Positions 1-7,134 of a stretch of 64,000 nt of DNA are shown here, piece by piece. Below the pieces are notes generated by a model that was given only the letters and a program-made list of their open reading frames with translations, was not told the origin of the DNA and ran no database searches. The DNA is taken from the NCBI RefSeq assembly GCF_014203835.1, contig NZ_JACHJW010000001.1, positions 3,732,501 through 3,796,500 on the forward strand, given 5' to 3'. Every line of letters begins with the position of its first letter. The stretch's first letter is position 1. This stretch comes from Micromonospora polyrhachis. Its GTDB lineage: Bacteria > Actinomycetota > Actinomycetes > Mycobacteriales > Micromonosporaceae. The translations under genes were made by a program, and so were the position numbers.

Positions 1-194
1 GTCCCGTTTCTGGGACGCACCGCATTCACAATTCGGTCATCCGAGCACGGCAGGACATCAATCGCCGTTGGGGGCGTAGCGCTGCGTAACTGGCGGCGAC
101 GTCGGCGGTGTGTCGTAGCAGATGATCTCGTTGGCCGGGGCCCCTGGTTGCCGTGATAATCGGACGTCAGTGGCTATGCTGACGTCGAACGCAC

Positions 195-271
195 GCCCCT
201 GTAGCTCAGTTGGCCAGAGCACTCGCCTTGTAAGCGAGATGTCGCCGGTTCGATCCCGGCCGGGGGCTCCA
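195..271 (+). tRNA. tRNA-Thr (anticodon TGT)
   Basis: A complete cloverleaf is readable: acceptor strand GCCCCTG pairs with CGGGGGC, the anticodon stem CTCGC/GCGAG encloses loop CTTGTAA giving anticodon TGT (reads ACA, Thr), and the T-arm is GCCGG-TTCGATC-CCGGC. The 3' CCA is encoded (269-271). The following 8 kb holds accessory genes and a decayed recombinase, and tRNA 3' ends are common attachment sites, but I could not find a second copy of the 3' end in the window. Confidence 0.96.
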
Positions 272-423
272 ACACCACCAGGCCTTCCGGCGTCCCGCCG
301 GCCCGTCTCAGTGGCGTGACAGCAACGCTGACAGCAACCGGCTTCACGACAGCCGCCCGTCGAGCTTGCCGAGCTGAGCGCGTCGGCATTGCCCATGTCG
401 CTGTGTGTGTACCGCGATGGAGG

Positions 424-621
424 TCAGTGGCCGCTGCCATGGTGATGGGCGTTTCGGGCGCGAACGGCGGCCTCCAACCGTAGGCCAGTACCGACGAGGA
501 CGAGCAGCAAGGCCAGAATGAATGGACGGTCAGTGGTGGTGCCGAGGGTCAATACGGCGATGAGCAGTCCGACCACGATGGCAGCCGTGCCGACGTTCCG
601 CAGAGTGATGGTGATCAACAC
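424..621 (-). CDS. small two-helix membrane protein
   Basis: A 65-residue protein from a GTG start. It has two hydrophobic stretches, roughly residues 9-28 and 34-52 (LRNVGTAAIVVGLLIAVL, then FILALLLVLVGTGL), and ends in a basic, His-rich tail. This reads as two transmembrane helices with a short loop. No enzymatic motif is visible and I do not recognise the family. An upstream ATG at 687 would add 22 polar residues without hydrophobic character, so the GTG is preferred, though no strong ribosome binding site decides it. It lies between the tRNA-Thr and a zinc-ribbon protein on the same strand, in a likely accessory region. Confidence 0.5.
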   Translation of the reverse strand: MLITITLRNVGTAAIVVGLLIAVLTLGTTTDRPFILALLLVLVGTGLRLEAAVRARNAHHHGSGH

Positions 622-728
622 GCCACCGAGTGTGCCAGAGCAGCAGTTCCTTCCCTTCTGCCGCTGACCGTGCGATTCGTCAATCATCTGGTCGGACGTG
701 ACTGTCGGGCATATCCCGCGACAGGGCC

Positions 729-1172
729 CTATGTCCGGAGCGTAGTGCGAACGATGGCGAGCGGCTGCAACCGAACGACCTGGGCCGTCCAGCAGTCAGA
801 CGATTGGGTCGCGAGTTCTGCCCCACAGCTACACACCAAGTTGGGGCCGTCGAGACCGTCGAGGCCACAGCAGCCGTTACGGCGACCGGCGTTCGGGTGC
901 AGACGGCGTACAAGCAGGTCGGCTGGATTGATCAGGACAGTGTTACGGGGCCCTGCGGAAACTAGAAGCCGCTCATCCGTGGCGCTCGGCACGTGGGGCG
1001 GCCCGAACGGGTCGGGGTCGACGGCGAACTTGCCTGCTGGCAGCCATGCTGGACATGGTTCGCCGGGTTGTAGATCAGAAGGCGCGACGGGTTCCGGCAA
1101 CTCCGCAAACTGCACCTCGTCCAGGTCCTTCGTCTGAGGAGTCTTGCAGCGAAGGCACGTGAACACCGTCAT
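729..1172 (-). CDS. zinc-ribbon-like hypothetical protein
   Basis: A 147-residue soluble protein. The ATG at 1172 is chosen because the N-terminus then begins MTVFTCLRC, placing a CxxC knuckle at residues 6-9. A second Cys cluster near the C-terminus (GCCGLDG ... CSCGAE ... DCW) suggests one or two zinc-binding ribbons. The mature-looking sequence, Pro-rich middle and absence of a signal peptide suggest a cytoplasmic protein of unknown role. It is transcribed divergently from the XRE regulator that follows, with about 200 bp of shared promoter space. A longer frame to 1229 exists but has no supporting start signal. The overlapping plus-strand frame is rejected because its composition is not protein-like. 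Confidence 0.6.
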   Translation of the reverse strand: MTVFTCLRCKTPQTKDLDEVQFAELPEPVAPSDLQPGEPCPAWLPAGKFAVDPDPFGPPHVPSATDERLLVSAGPRNTVLINPADLLVRRLHPNAGRRNGCCGLDGLDGPNLVCSCGAELATQSSDCWTAQVVRLQPLAIVRTTLRT

Positions 1173-1376
1173 GGAACCACTGCCTCTGCTGTTGGTGATT
1201 GAAGTTTCGCGGCTGTCGCCTGAGACCAACCCAGATACGCAAAACAGGGCCGGAGGCGTACTCCGGCCCTACATCGCACGCGGGTCAGGCTAGCAGGCTG
1301 TGCGCAGTCGACGTACCGTCCGAAGCGGCACCAGCGCCGTACAGGCCTGGACCACCTCGTGTAGGAGGAACTCGCC

Positions 1377-2387
1377 ATGCCAGCGCGCACTCGGACCATT
1401 GTCGACCCTCGATGGCATGCCATATTCGCCCGACTACGTCGACAACAGCGGCTCTCACTTCGGGACCTGGCCCGAAGCGTGCACTACAGCAAGAGCCATC
1501 TACACGACTTGGAGACCGGCCGACTCCGGCCCACCGTCGAAGCTGCTGAGGCGCTCGACGCAGTGCTTCAAGCGGACGGTGCTTTGGCGGCGCTTGTCGT
1601 TGACGCCACAGTCGAAACCACCCCGGATGATGACCAGCGGATCGCATACGCGATCTCTCACCCGGCGCGATTGGATGCCCAGGCAGTGAACCTGCTCGCG
1701 GACATCCTGGCAGCGCAGCGGCGGCTGGATGACACCGTGCCCGTAGCGATGATGCTGCCGTGGGCAGTGCCGCACTGGAGAGCAGTGCAAGACCTTGCGG
1801 CGTCCGCCCGAGGGCCGCACGCACCGGCAATCCGGGTGGTCGCTGCGGAGTCCACTCAGTTTGTTGGGTGGCTGTATGCCGAGGCTCGGTGTGACGCCGA
1901 CGCGGTACGGATGCTGGTCGAGGCGGCGACCCAGGCGGACGCGGTGGACTGCGGGGTGCTGGCCGCCCAGGCGAGCAACTTTCGGGGCTACGTGGAGCGG
2001 CAGCGGGGGAACCCACGCGGGATCGTGAGGCACTTTCTGGCCGCCTACCAGACACCGGGGGCAGCGCCGCTCCAGCGTGTCGGAGATGCGGCGCAGGCCG
2101 CGCACGGGTATGCGCTGCTGGGTGAGCGCGCTTCTGCCCTGCGGTTGCTGGGTGACGCGAGCGAACTCGCCACAGCGGCGGCCGACACCGAGCCGCCGTC
2201 GACCGCGTACTGGTTGAGCACCACGTTCGGCTACTTGAACTTGGGGCTGGCGTACCTGGGGCTCGGCGATAGAAAGGCGGCGGCGGACAATCTCCGGGCT
2301 GGCCTGGACGGGCTACCTGCGGATCAGTGCGATGCCGAGTGGACCGTCGAGTATCGAGCAGCCCTCACCACCGCCCGGGCCGGCTAA
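1377..2387 (+). CDS. XRE-family regulator with TPR-like sensor domain
   Basis: A 336-residue protein. Residues about 16-66 form a helix-turn-helix of the Cro/C1 (XRE) type (RLRRQQRLSLRDLARSVHYS followed by KSHLHDLETGRLRP). The remaining 270 residues are Ala/Leu-rich helical repeats with TPR character (for example YLNLGLAYLGLGDRKAAADN), as in actinobacterial XRE regulators that may bind peptides or small ligands. A strong AGGAGG precedes the ATG by 8 bases. It probably regulates its own region: 11-bp direct repeats and a GTGTCC/GGACAC inverted repeat lie just downstream, before the next gene. The exact signal and targets are unknown. Confidence 0.85.
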   Translation: MPARTRTIVDPRWHAIFARLRRQQRLSLRDLARSVHYSKSHLHDLETGRLRPTVEAAEALDAVLQADGALAALVVDATVETTPDDDQRIAYAISHPARLDAQAVNLLADILAAQRRLDDTVPVAMMLPWAVPHWRAVQDLAASARGPHAPAIRVVAAESTQFVGWLYAEARCDADAVRMLVEAATQADAVDCGVLAAQASNFRGYVERQRGNPRGIVRHFLAAYQTPGAAPLQRVGDAAQAAHGYALLGERASALRLLGDASELATAAADTEPPSTAYWLSTTFGYLNLGLAYLGLGDRKAAADNLRAGLDGLPADQCDAEWTVEYRAALTTARAG

Positions 2388-2388
2388 C

Positions 2389-2422
2389 GTCCGGAAGGTG
2401 TCCGGAAGGTGTCCGGACAGGT
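2389..2422 (+). repeat. three 11-12 bp direct repeats after the XRE gene
   Basis: GTCCGGAAGGT occurs at 2389 and 2400, and a third variant GTCCGGACAGGT starts at 2411, beginning two bases after the XRE stop codon. The last copy also forms GTGTCC...GGACAC, a 6-bp inverted repeat reaching about 2432, which could be an operator for the downstream gene. It fits the wider pattern of tandem repeats following stop codons in this window. Confidence 0.7.
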
Positions 2423-2642
2423 ACTGGACACCATGTGTCTTTACCCCGTGTAATCGCTGCCCCACTCTGTGAGGGGCGGCGGTGCATCCATCTCGGCCAC
2501 ACCGAACCTGCACGCCGTGCCCACCACCAGCGGCGTGGTGCCTTAGCTCCCCCTTCCGTTAGGGCACCACGCTCCGAGCTGGGTGCGGCGGTCCGGTCCC
2601 TCCGCTTGACCGCCGCACCCTCTAAACCCGGAGGTATGCGCG

Positions 2643-3329
2643 ATGAAGTGGCGGAAGAAGGCCAGCGACAACAGCGACGACACCATCCGTGAGGCGCGGC
2701 TGATGGAACTCGCTCGCGGAGCCGTTGCCGATCACGACAAACGCAGCCGTCCGTGGGCCCACCATCTCATCTGCCCGCAGTGCGACCCGGAGGGGTGCTT
2801 TGTCGACGACTGGGCACGCGAGGTCTTGAAGTTGCCATTGCGGTGGCGGCTGGCCCACCAGCCGGTCCGGCCGGCGTGGTCGTGTGACTCCTGCCCCGAA
2901 CCGTGGCCCTGCCCGGCGGCCCGTTCCGACCTGGCCGTCGGGTACGCGGACGACCAGGTCACCCTGCTGGTCTACCTGTGCCACATGCTGAGTCAGGCCG
3001 CCGCTGACCTGGACGGCATCACCGCAGACGAGCTGCGCAGCCGCTTCCTGCCGCTACTCCTGCCCGAGGTTCCGGCCGGTACCCGTTTGTACCTGGCCCC
3101 GGCCGACTGGTACCACCCAGGCGGGGACCGGCCCGGAAGTCACTATCGGGACATCGTCGTCGCCCGGGTGCACACCGGGCAGGCCCACGCCACCCACCTG
3201 TCGGTCTGGGTCAGCGGTCACGAACTGGACTGCACCTGGCCCAACGCCGACCCGCACCCACCCTGTGTCGAGCTACGCGTCCGCGCCGACGCGATCCAGC
3301 GAGCGGTCCAAGCGGGGCCGCCGCCGTGA
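2643..3329 (+). CDS. hypothetical protein with N-terminal Cys clusters
   Basis: A 228-residue protein preceded by GGAGG nine bases upstream of the ATG. An N-terminal region with CPQCDPEGCF (around residue 44) and CDSCPEPWPCP (around residue 80) looks like a zinc-binding module. The C-terminal half (residues about 105-220) is Trp/His-rich and contains HYRDIVVARVHTG and HLSVWVSGHELDCTW, resembling a small beta-barrel. No known catalytic pattern is recognised. Its stop overlaps the start of a 56-residue Cys-containing gene, so the two are translationally coupled. The pair is typical of uncharacterised accessory genes next to XRE regulators in actinomycetes. Confidence 0.75.
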   Translation: MKWRKKASDNSDDTIREARLMELARGAVADHDKRSRPWAHHLICPQCDPEGCFVDDWAREVLKLPLRWRLAHQPVRPAWSCDSCPEPWPCPAARSDLAVGYADDQVTLLVYLCHMLSQAAADLDGITADELRSRFLPLLLPEVPAGTRLYLAPADWYHPGGDRPGSHYRDIVVARVHTGQAHATHLSVWVSGHELDCTWPNADPHPPCVELRVRADAIQRAVQAGPPP

Positions 3330-3499
3330 TGGACGACGGCTACAGTCCGCACGTGGCGACTGCCGGAGCACGACGCGTGATCGCCACCCATCCGAACGGC
3401 CGGGCCCGTTGGTGTGAGGGCTGCACACGACATCCCGGGGCATGCGACCTGCTCCAGTGGGCACGCGATCACCTCGCCAGCCGGCAGGCCCGGGGGTGA
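3329..3499 (+). CDS. small Cys-containing protein, coupled to upstream gene
   Basis: A 56-residue frame whose ATG overlaps the preceding stop (TGATG arrangement). It contains WCEGCTRHPGACD, a CxxC plus Cys pattern resembling the knuckles of the upstream partner, followed by an amphipathic helix (LLQWARDHLASRQ). The coupling, the ordered Cys pattern and the high-GC third positions support it as a real gene. The function is unknown; a small zinc-binding partner of the upstream protein is a reasonable guess. The stop is at 3497-3499. Confidence 0.6.
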   Translation: MDDGYSPHVATAGARRVIATHPNGRARWCEGCTRHPGACDLLQWARDHLASRQARG

Positions 3500-3597
3500 G
3501 AGGGGGGTCAGGAGCCGAGCGCCGCCGCCGACCGGGACTATAGGCTGTATCGGCACTCTGAGCAGCCCAAATCCGCCACAAGATCGGGTCAGACGCG

Positions 3598-3696
3598 ATG
3601 CGGGATGCTGAGCTGTTGGACTTTCTGGCCGCCCTGTTCCATGCCGCCGAACACGGGCTATCTGTCGATCGTGAAGCCCCAGGCCGGGGGCGATGA
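3598..3696 (+). CDS. putative 32-residue peptide, coupled downstream
   Basis: A short frame whose sequence (MRDAELLDFLAALFHAAEHG then LSVDREA) forms a good amphipathic helix. Its stop overlaps the ATG of the next frame at 3693. The upstream ribosome binding site is weak. It could be a small real gene, the remnant N-terminus of the following gene, or a leader. I cannot decide between these. Confidence 0.3.
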   Translation: MRDAELLDFLAALFHAAEHGLSVDREAPGRGR

Positions 3697-3989
3697 TGCG
3701 CGTCGCTTGTTTGATCGTCGAGTGCACCAAGGAGCTGCTGGCTGCTGGTCAGCATCCCGATATCGCCAGCGTCGACACCCACTCCGATCCGGGTACGCAG
3801 ATGAACCCCTACGGCCTGAAGGTCACGATGCGGGACGGCAGCGCCGTGTACCTGAAGTTCACCAGGACGTCGTCGCCGAGCGGCGACGACGTCCGCACGG
3901 GGGAGCACATCCCGTATCCGGACTACCTCGTCCCTGAGGGAGTCCGCACATGTCATCAGACAGTAGGTGCAGCTGGTACATGTCGGTAG
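3693..3989 (+). CDS. hypothetical 98-residue protein
   Basis: A 98-residue frame starting with ATGATG inside the stop region of the preceding short frame. The core (residues about 30-75) reads as beta strands with IASVDTHSDPGT, YGLKVTMRDGSAVYLKF and DYLVPEG, a compact soluble fold. No family is recognised. Position and strand match the other small accessory genes from 2643 onward, and the ASCH gene follows after nine bases. The last 20 residues are less protein-like, so the true end may reflect a frameshift. Confidence 0.45.
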   Translation: MMRVACLIVECTKELLAAGQHPDIASVDTHSDPGTQMNPYGLKVTMRDGSAVYLKFTRTSSPSGDDVRTGEHIPYPDYLVPEGVRTCHQTVGAAGTCR

Positions 3990-3998
3990 TCTCGCCGG

Positions 3999-4412
3999 AT
4001 GCGTGATCTACCGAAGGCCGAGTTCGGCTTTCCTGGCCCTCTGCGCGACAAGTTGGTCGCGGCGATCCTCTCCGGCGACAAGACCTCGACCACCGGCCTG
4101 CTCGCCGACTATGAGGTCGAGGGCGAGCCGCTGCCCGAGGTCGGCCAGCGTTCCGTGGTCGTCGACTCCGCCGACCAGGCTGTCGCCGTCATCGAGATCA
4201 CCGAGGTGCGGGTGGTCCGGCTCGGCGACATCGACTTGGCCCACGCGGTGGACGAGGGAGAGGGGTACGAGAGTGTCGCCGCCTGGCGAGCCGGGCACGA
4301 GACGTTCTGGCACGGCCCCGAGTACCGGGCTTTCCGTGGTGACCACGCCTTCGTGGTGGACGACGACACGCTCGGGGTGGCCGAGCGGTTCCGGTTGGTC
4401 GAGCGACTGTGA
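3999..4412 (+). CDS. ASCH domain protein
   Basis: A 137-residue protein that is one ASCH domain, a PUA-like barrel implicated in RNA binding and nucleotide-linked activities. Supporting features are the N-terminal helix with ILSGDKTSTTG (residues 23-33; the conserved GxKT-type motif), PEVGQRSVVVDSADQAVAV, the IEITEVRVVRLGDID strand pair, and the EGEGYESVAAWRAGHETFW segment typical of the family. The length matches single-domain members. The start is ATG at 3999. The substrate is unknown; related small ASCH proteins act on modified nucleosides or bind RNA. Confidence 0.9.
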   Translation: MRDLPKAEFGFPGPLRDKLVAAILSGDKTSTTGLLADYEVEGEPLPEVGQRSVVVDSADQAVAVIEITEVRVVRLGDIDLAHAVDEGEGYESVAAWRAGHETFWHGPEYRAFRGDHAFVVDDDTLGVAERFRLVERL

Positions 4413-4919
4413 TCCGAAGCCGTGACCAATGAGCACGTACTCCTGGCGGAGTGTACGGATTCGTGGGTGACGAATGGGTGTGGATACTGCCGGGTTCAAG
4501 AACCGGCTCAACCTAGCTTTTCGAACTCTGTAGCGGGAGATCGGGTCCATTCCGGCGTCGCCGTGTCGGCTACGTAGCCGACCGGTCCTGGCGGTCGTCG
4601 TGGCCCGGGCGGCAGGATGCGCGGATGGCCGTGAGCTTCCAGCGTTCCCCGTGCCCGTGAACTGCCGGCCGGCGATCGGCTCGGGCACGCCTGGGCGGGC
4701 TGGCGGGAAACCTCGACGGACGACGAGTTGTGGGAACTTCCGGCCGAGACCTGGTTCATCGTCCGCCGGGAACGCCAGCACCCGGATTGCACGGGGGCGA
4801 GCGGCCTGGGGAACGGGCCGGGCGTATCCCGACACCACGCCCCAGGCCGACTCAACAGCTGTTGCGGAGGGCTGTTCGGGACGAGTTTTGTGGCAGCGCC
4901 CCGAACAGCCCCGGATGGA
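4413..4919. other. gene-free stretch with a possible gene remnant
   Basis: No convincing intact gene. On the plus strand around 4687-4800 one frame reads GHAWAGWRETSTDDELWELP and AETWFIVRRERQHPD, which looks like coding sequence but has no start and dissolves into non-protein composition after about 4800. It could be a fragment of an acetyltransferase-like gene. A strong hairpin lies at 4869-4911. Confidence 0.4.
4869..4911 (-). terminator. hairpin terminator after GNAT gene
   Basis: Perfect 12-bp arms (GGGCTGTTCGGG at 4869-4880, CCCGAACAGCCC at 4900-4911) around a 19-nt loop, placed 9 bp beyond the stop of the GNAT gene on the minus strand. There is no U-tract, as is common in actinomycetes. 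Confidence 0.6.
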
Positions 4920-5429
4920 TTAGACGCCGAATGGTGCCGGGTAGATGATGGTGCCGCTCGGGACTGGGAGGGTGTTGTCGAATACGAGCGCCATCATGGC
5001 CTCATCGGGCACCTCGAAAGACGGGCGGATCCCGTAGGCGGAGGCCCGGCTGAACCCGAACCGTGGGTAGTACTCGGGGTGGCCGAGTACGAGGACGAGG
5101 TTTTCGCCCATGGTGCGGGCGGCCTTCAGACCGGCCCGGATCGCGGCTGAGCCCGCGCCCTGCTTCTGGTAACGGGACAGGACGGCGCAGGGGCCGAGTG
5201 CCAGGGCCGGGGCGTCGCCGACGTGGCAGCGGGTGAATAGTGCGTATCCGCCGACGGTACCGTCGGCACCTTCGGCCACGATGGACAGCTCGGGTAGCCA
5301 CGCTGGGTCGCTGCGCAGCGCCTCAATCAGGTCGGCTTCCAGCGGGGTGGGGAAGGCGTCGAGGGTGACCTCGCGGATCGCGGTGATGTCCTGGTCGGTT
5401 TCGGGTCGAGTGGTCCAGCTGTGGGACAT
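4920..5429 (-). CDS. GNAT family N-acetyltransferase (YhbS-like)
   Basis: A 169-residue acetyl-CoA-dependent acyltransferase. Strand/helix order matches the YhbS subgroup: N-terminal ITAIREVTLDAFPTPLEADL, IVAEGADGTVGGYALFTRC, the acetyl-CoA loop region LGPCAVLSRYQKQGAGSAAI (residues about 92-111, with the Q/RxxGxG-type pyrophosphate loop), then VLVLGHPEYYPRFGFSRA, the GxxxYYxRFGF signature. The ATG at 5429 is chosen over longer frames because GAAGGAA precedes it by 7 bases and it starts at the fold boundary. It lies 92 bp downstream of the RsgA gene on the same strand and may share its attenuated transcript. The substrate is unknown. Confidence 0.9.
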   Translation of the reverse strand: MSHSWTTRPETDQDITAIREVTLDAFPTPLEADLIEALRSDPAWLPELSIVAEGADGTVGGYALFTRCHVGDAPALALGPCAVLSRYQKQGAGSAAIRAGLKAARTMGENLVLVLGHPEYYPRFGFSRASAYGIRPSFEVPDEAMMALVFDNTLPVPSGTIIYPAPFGV

Positions 5430-5521
5430 GTTGGATATTCCTTCGGCGTTCTTAGGGATGGAAACGTAGGCGGTGCAGTGAGGTTCGGGCCGAGAAACAT
5501 CGTGTTCTGCGGCCGACTGGC

Positions 5522-6622
5522 TCACGACTGTCTCTGCTGGTCGCGGAAGCTGTAGGTTTCGCGCAGAGATCGGGTAATGGCCTTCCTGTGATCCTCGCGT
5601 TGGGCGCGTAGCCGTGCGTCGCTGCGAGAAGTTGCCCAGGCGTTCTCCCGCTGGAGCTTGCGGTAGCTGTCCAGGCGACGCTCGCCCACCTCGCCGGCGG
5701 CGATCGCGGCTTGGACGGCGCAGCCGGGTTCGGAGTCGTGGCCGCAGTCGCTGAACCGACACTCCTGAGCGAGCTGCTCGATTTCGGCGAAGACCTGCTG
5801 CAGGCCATCGTCAGCGTCGAACAGGCCGATCCCGCGCAGGCCCGGGGTGTCGATGAGCACGCCGCCGTTTGGCAGCGGGACCATCTGACGGCGGACTGTC
5901 GTGTGGCGACCTTTGCCGTCTTGGGCTCGCACGGCGCCGGTCACCAGTACTTGAGTTCCCAGCAGTGCGTTGCCCAACGTCGACTTGCCGGCTCCGGACG
6001 GGCCGAGCAGTACCACCGTGCCGGTAAGCGCGGCCGTAAGTAGTTCCAGGCCGTCACCATTGGCGGCGCTGGTGGTGATGATCTCCACACCGGGGGCCAG
6101 TTGGGTCAGCTCGGCCGTGGCCGTGCTGGGGTCGGCTGACTGGTCGGCCTTGGTCAGCACGATTACCGGGAGCGCGCCACTCTCCCAGGCAAGGGCCAGC
6201 AGCCGTTCGATGCGGCCCAGGTTCAATGGGACCTCGATAGAGACGACCAAGGCGGCCGTGTCGATGTTGGCGGCCAGGGCCTGACCATGCGAGGAGCGTG
6301 AGGCCGAGGACCGGACGATGACACTGCGACGTGGCAGCAGAGCGGTCAGCTCGGGCTCATGGCCCGAGCGCAGGGCGGCCCAGTCGCCGGTACACGGAGC
6401 CGAGACAGGGTCCGATGTGCCCACCAATGAGGTGCCGGCCCGCAGCAGGCCGGTCTCGGTGATGACGTCACAACTGCCGCGATCGACGCCGATGATGCGT
6501 GCAGGGATGAGACCTGCGGCGCGATGCGATGTGAAGGACCGTTCGAGCTTTGTATCCCAGCCGTATGCGGAAAGGCCGCCGCCGGAAGATGGTCTAGGAG
6601 AAAAAGGATCGGAAGACAACAA
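5522..6622 (-). CDS. rsgA: ribosome small subunit-dependent GTPase A (RsgA/YjeQ)
   Basis: A circularly permuted GTPase that in known members assists late 30S subunit maturation. From the TTG start (366 residues) motifs occur in the permuted order: G4 TKAD (157-160), G5-like TTSAANGDG (183-191), G1 GPSGAGKST (207-215), G3 DTPG (258-261). The C-terminal zinc knuckle has C288, C293, H295 and C301. The N-terminal OB-fold (about 20-110) is present. The start is TTG, possibly the second TTG at 6619. It lies directly behind an intrinsic terminator and leader peptide, so expression is probably attenuated. This may be a stress- or antibiotic-responsive paralogue rather than the housekeeping copy. Confidence 0.92.
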   Translation of the reverse strand: MLSSDPFSPRPSSGGGLSAYGWDTKLERSFTSHRAAGLIPARIIGVDRGSCDVITETGLLRAGTSLVGTSDPVSAPCTGDWAALRSGHEPELTALLPRRSVIVRSSASRSSHGQALAANIDTAALVVSIEVPLNLGRIERLLALAWESGALPVIVLTKADQSADPSTATAELTQLAPGVEIITTSAANGDGLELLTAALTGTVVLLGPSGAGKSTLGNALLGTQVLVTGAVRAQDGKGRHTTVRRQMVPLPNGGVLIDTPGLRGIGLFDADDGLQQVFAEIEQLAQECRFSDCGHDSEPGCAVQAAIAAGEVGERRLDSYRKLQRENAWATSRSDARLRAQREDHRKAITRSLRETYSFRDQQRQS

Positions 6623-6629
6623 CGTAAAA

Positions 6630-6644
6630 CCCTTGCGAAAAGGG
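6630..6644 (-). terminator. attenuator terminator in the rsgA leader
   Basis: On the minus strand the sequence CCCTTTTCGCAAGGG forms a 5-bp stem followed immediately by TTTT, eight bases before the TTG start of rsgA. It lies between the leader peptide stop (6701) and the gene. Such a terminator in a 5' leader only makes sense if it can be bypassed. The upstream segment with two GCAGGG/GCAGGGTCCC blocks can pair alternatively. Confidence 0.65.
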
Positions 6645-6666
6645 ACCCTGCGAAGCCCTGCGTTGC

Positions 6667-6687
6667 GTCCGCGAATTCGTCGCGGAC
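6667..6687 (-). promoter_or_regulatory. leader hairpin between leader peptide and attenuator
   Basis: Arms GTCCGCGA and TCGCGGAC are perfect 8-bp complements around a 5-nt loop. The hairpin lies 13 nt after the leader-peptide stop codon, where a ribosome stalled on the short frame would affect its folding. Confidence 0.6.
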
Positions 6688-6700
6688 GTCACGGAAGGAT

Positions 6701-6769
6701 TCAGGCGAGGGGTCGGGACGTGAGGATGGACCGGACGCTGCAGGCAGCAGCCTTCATCGCGACGGTCAT
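6701..6769 (-). CDS. 22-residue leader peptide of rsgA
   Basis: A very strong Shine-Dalgarno (GGGAGGTGA) precedes ATG at 6769 by 5-6 bases. The peptide is MTVAMKAAACSVRSILTSRP followed by LA. It lies in the 5' leader, downstream of a likely promoter and upstream of a hairpin and an intrinsic terminator. This is the architecture of ribosome-mediated attenuation, in which slow or stalled translation of the leader changes RNA folding to allow readthrough. No run of one amino acid stands out, which fits antibiotic- or ribosome-state-sensing better than amino-acid sensing. Confidence 0.6.
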   Translation of the reverse strand: MTVAMKAAACSVRSILTSRPLA

Positions 6770-6824
6770 CAATCTCACCTCCCTCAAGAGTTTCCGGTTG
6801 TCCCCTAGGTGAGGAACAGCGGCT

Positions 6825-6830
6825 ACTCTA
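6825..6830 (-). promoter_or_regulatory. -10 element TAGAGT of the rsgA leader promoter
   Basis: TAGAGT on the minus strand lies about 56 bp upstream of the leader-peptide ATG. At the usual 17-bp spacing the -35 region is only GAGAAA, suggesting an activator-dependent promoter. An AT-rich stretch is present nearby, but a WhiB7-type site cannot be claimed from this alone. Confidence 0.4.
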
Positions 6831-6837
6831 GCACATG

Positions 6838-7134
6838 TCGCCGACTCTTTCTCAGCTCTGACAATCATGGCCGCAGTCCAGGCGCAGCGGGCGTCGCTCG
6901 ACTCTCTATCGCGACCCTGCGCGCTTGCTCGCTCCAATCCGAACTTGCGGCGCCTTCGCCGCTGTCTGAGCAGGCCGGGCTGCTGGCGCTGGCACTGAGC
7001 CAGTGCCGGGTTGCGGTCAACATCCGCTCACTGCGATCCGCGCTCATCCCTCCGTCTTCCGGTGAGACAACGCAGTCTGTAGGTCATCGTGTACCTGGCT
7101 CTGCACTCCAAGCCGTACGCCGAAAGTGCTCCGG
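6838..7134. other. gene-free stretch upstream of the rsgA leader
   Basis: About 300 bp without a supportable gene, terminator or repeat. It separates the rsgA promoter from the end of the recombinase relic and is probably decayed island DNA. Confidence 0.5.

Noticed and set aside
6825-6860. WhiB7-type promoter for the rsgA leader
   Set aside because: The -10 is acceptable but spacing and the AT-rich box relative to a -35 do not fit well enough to claim it.
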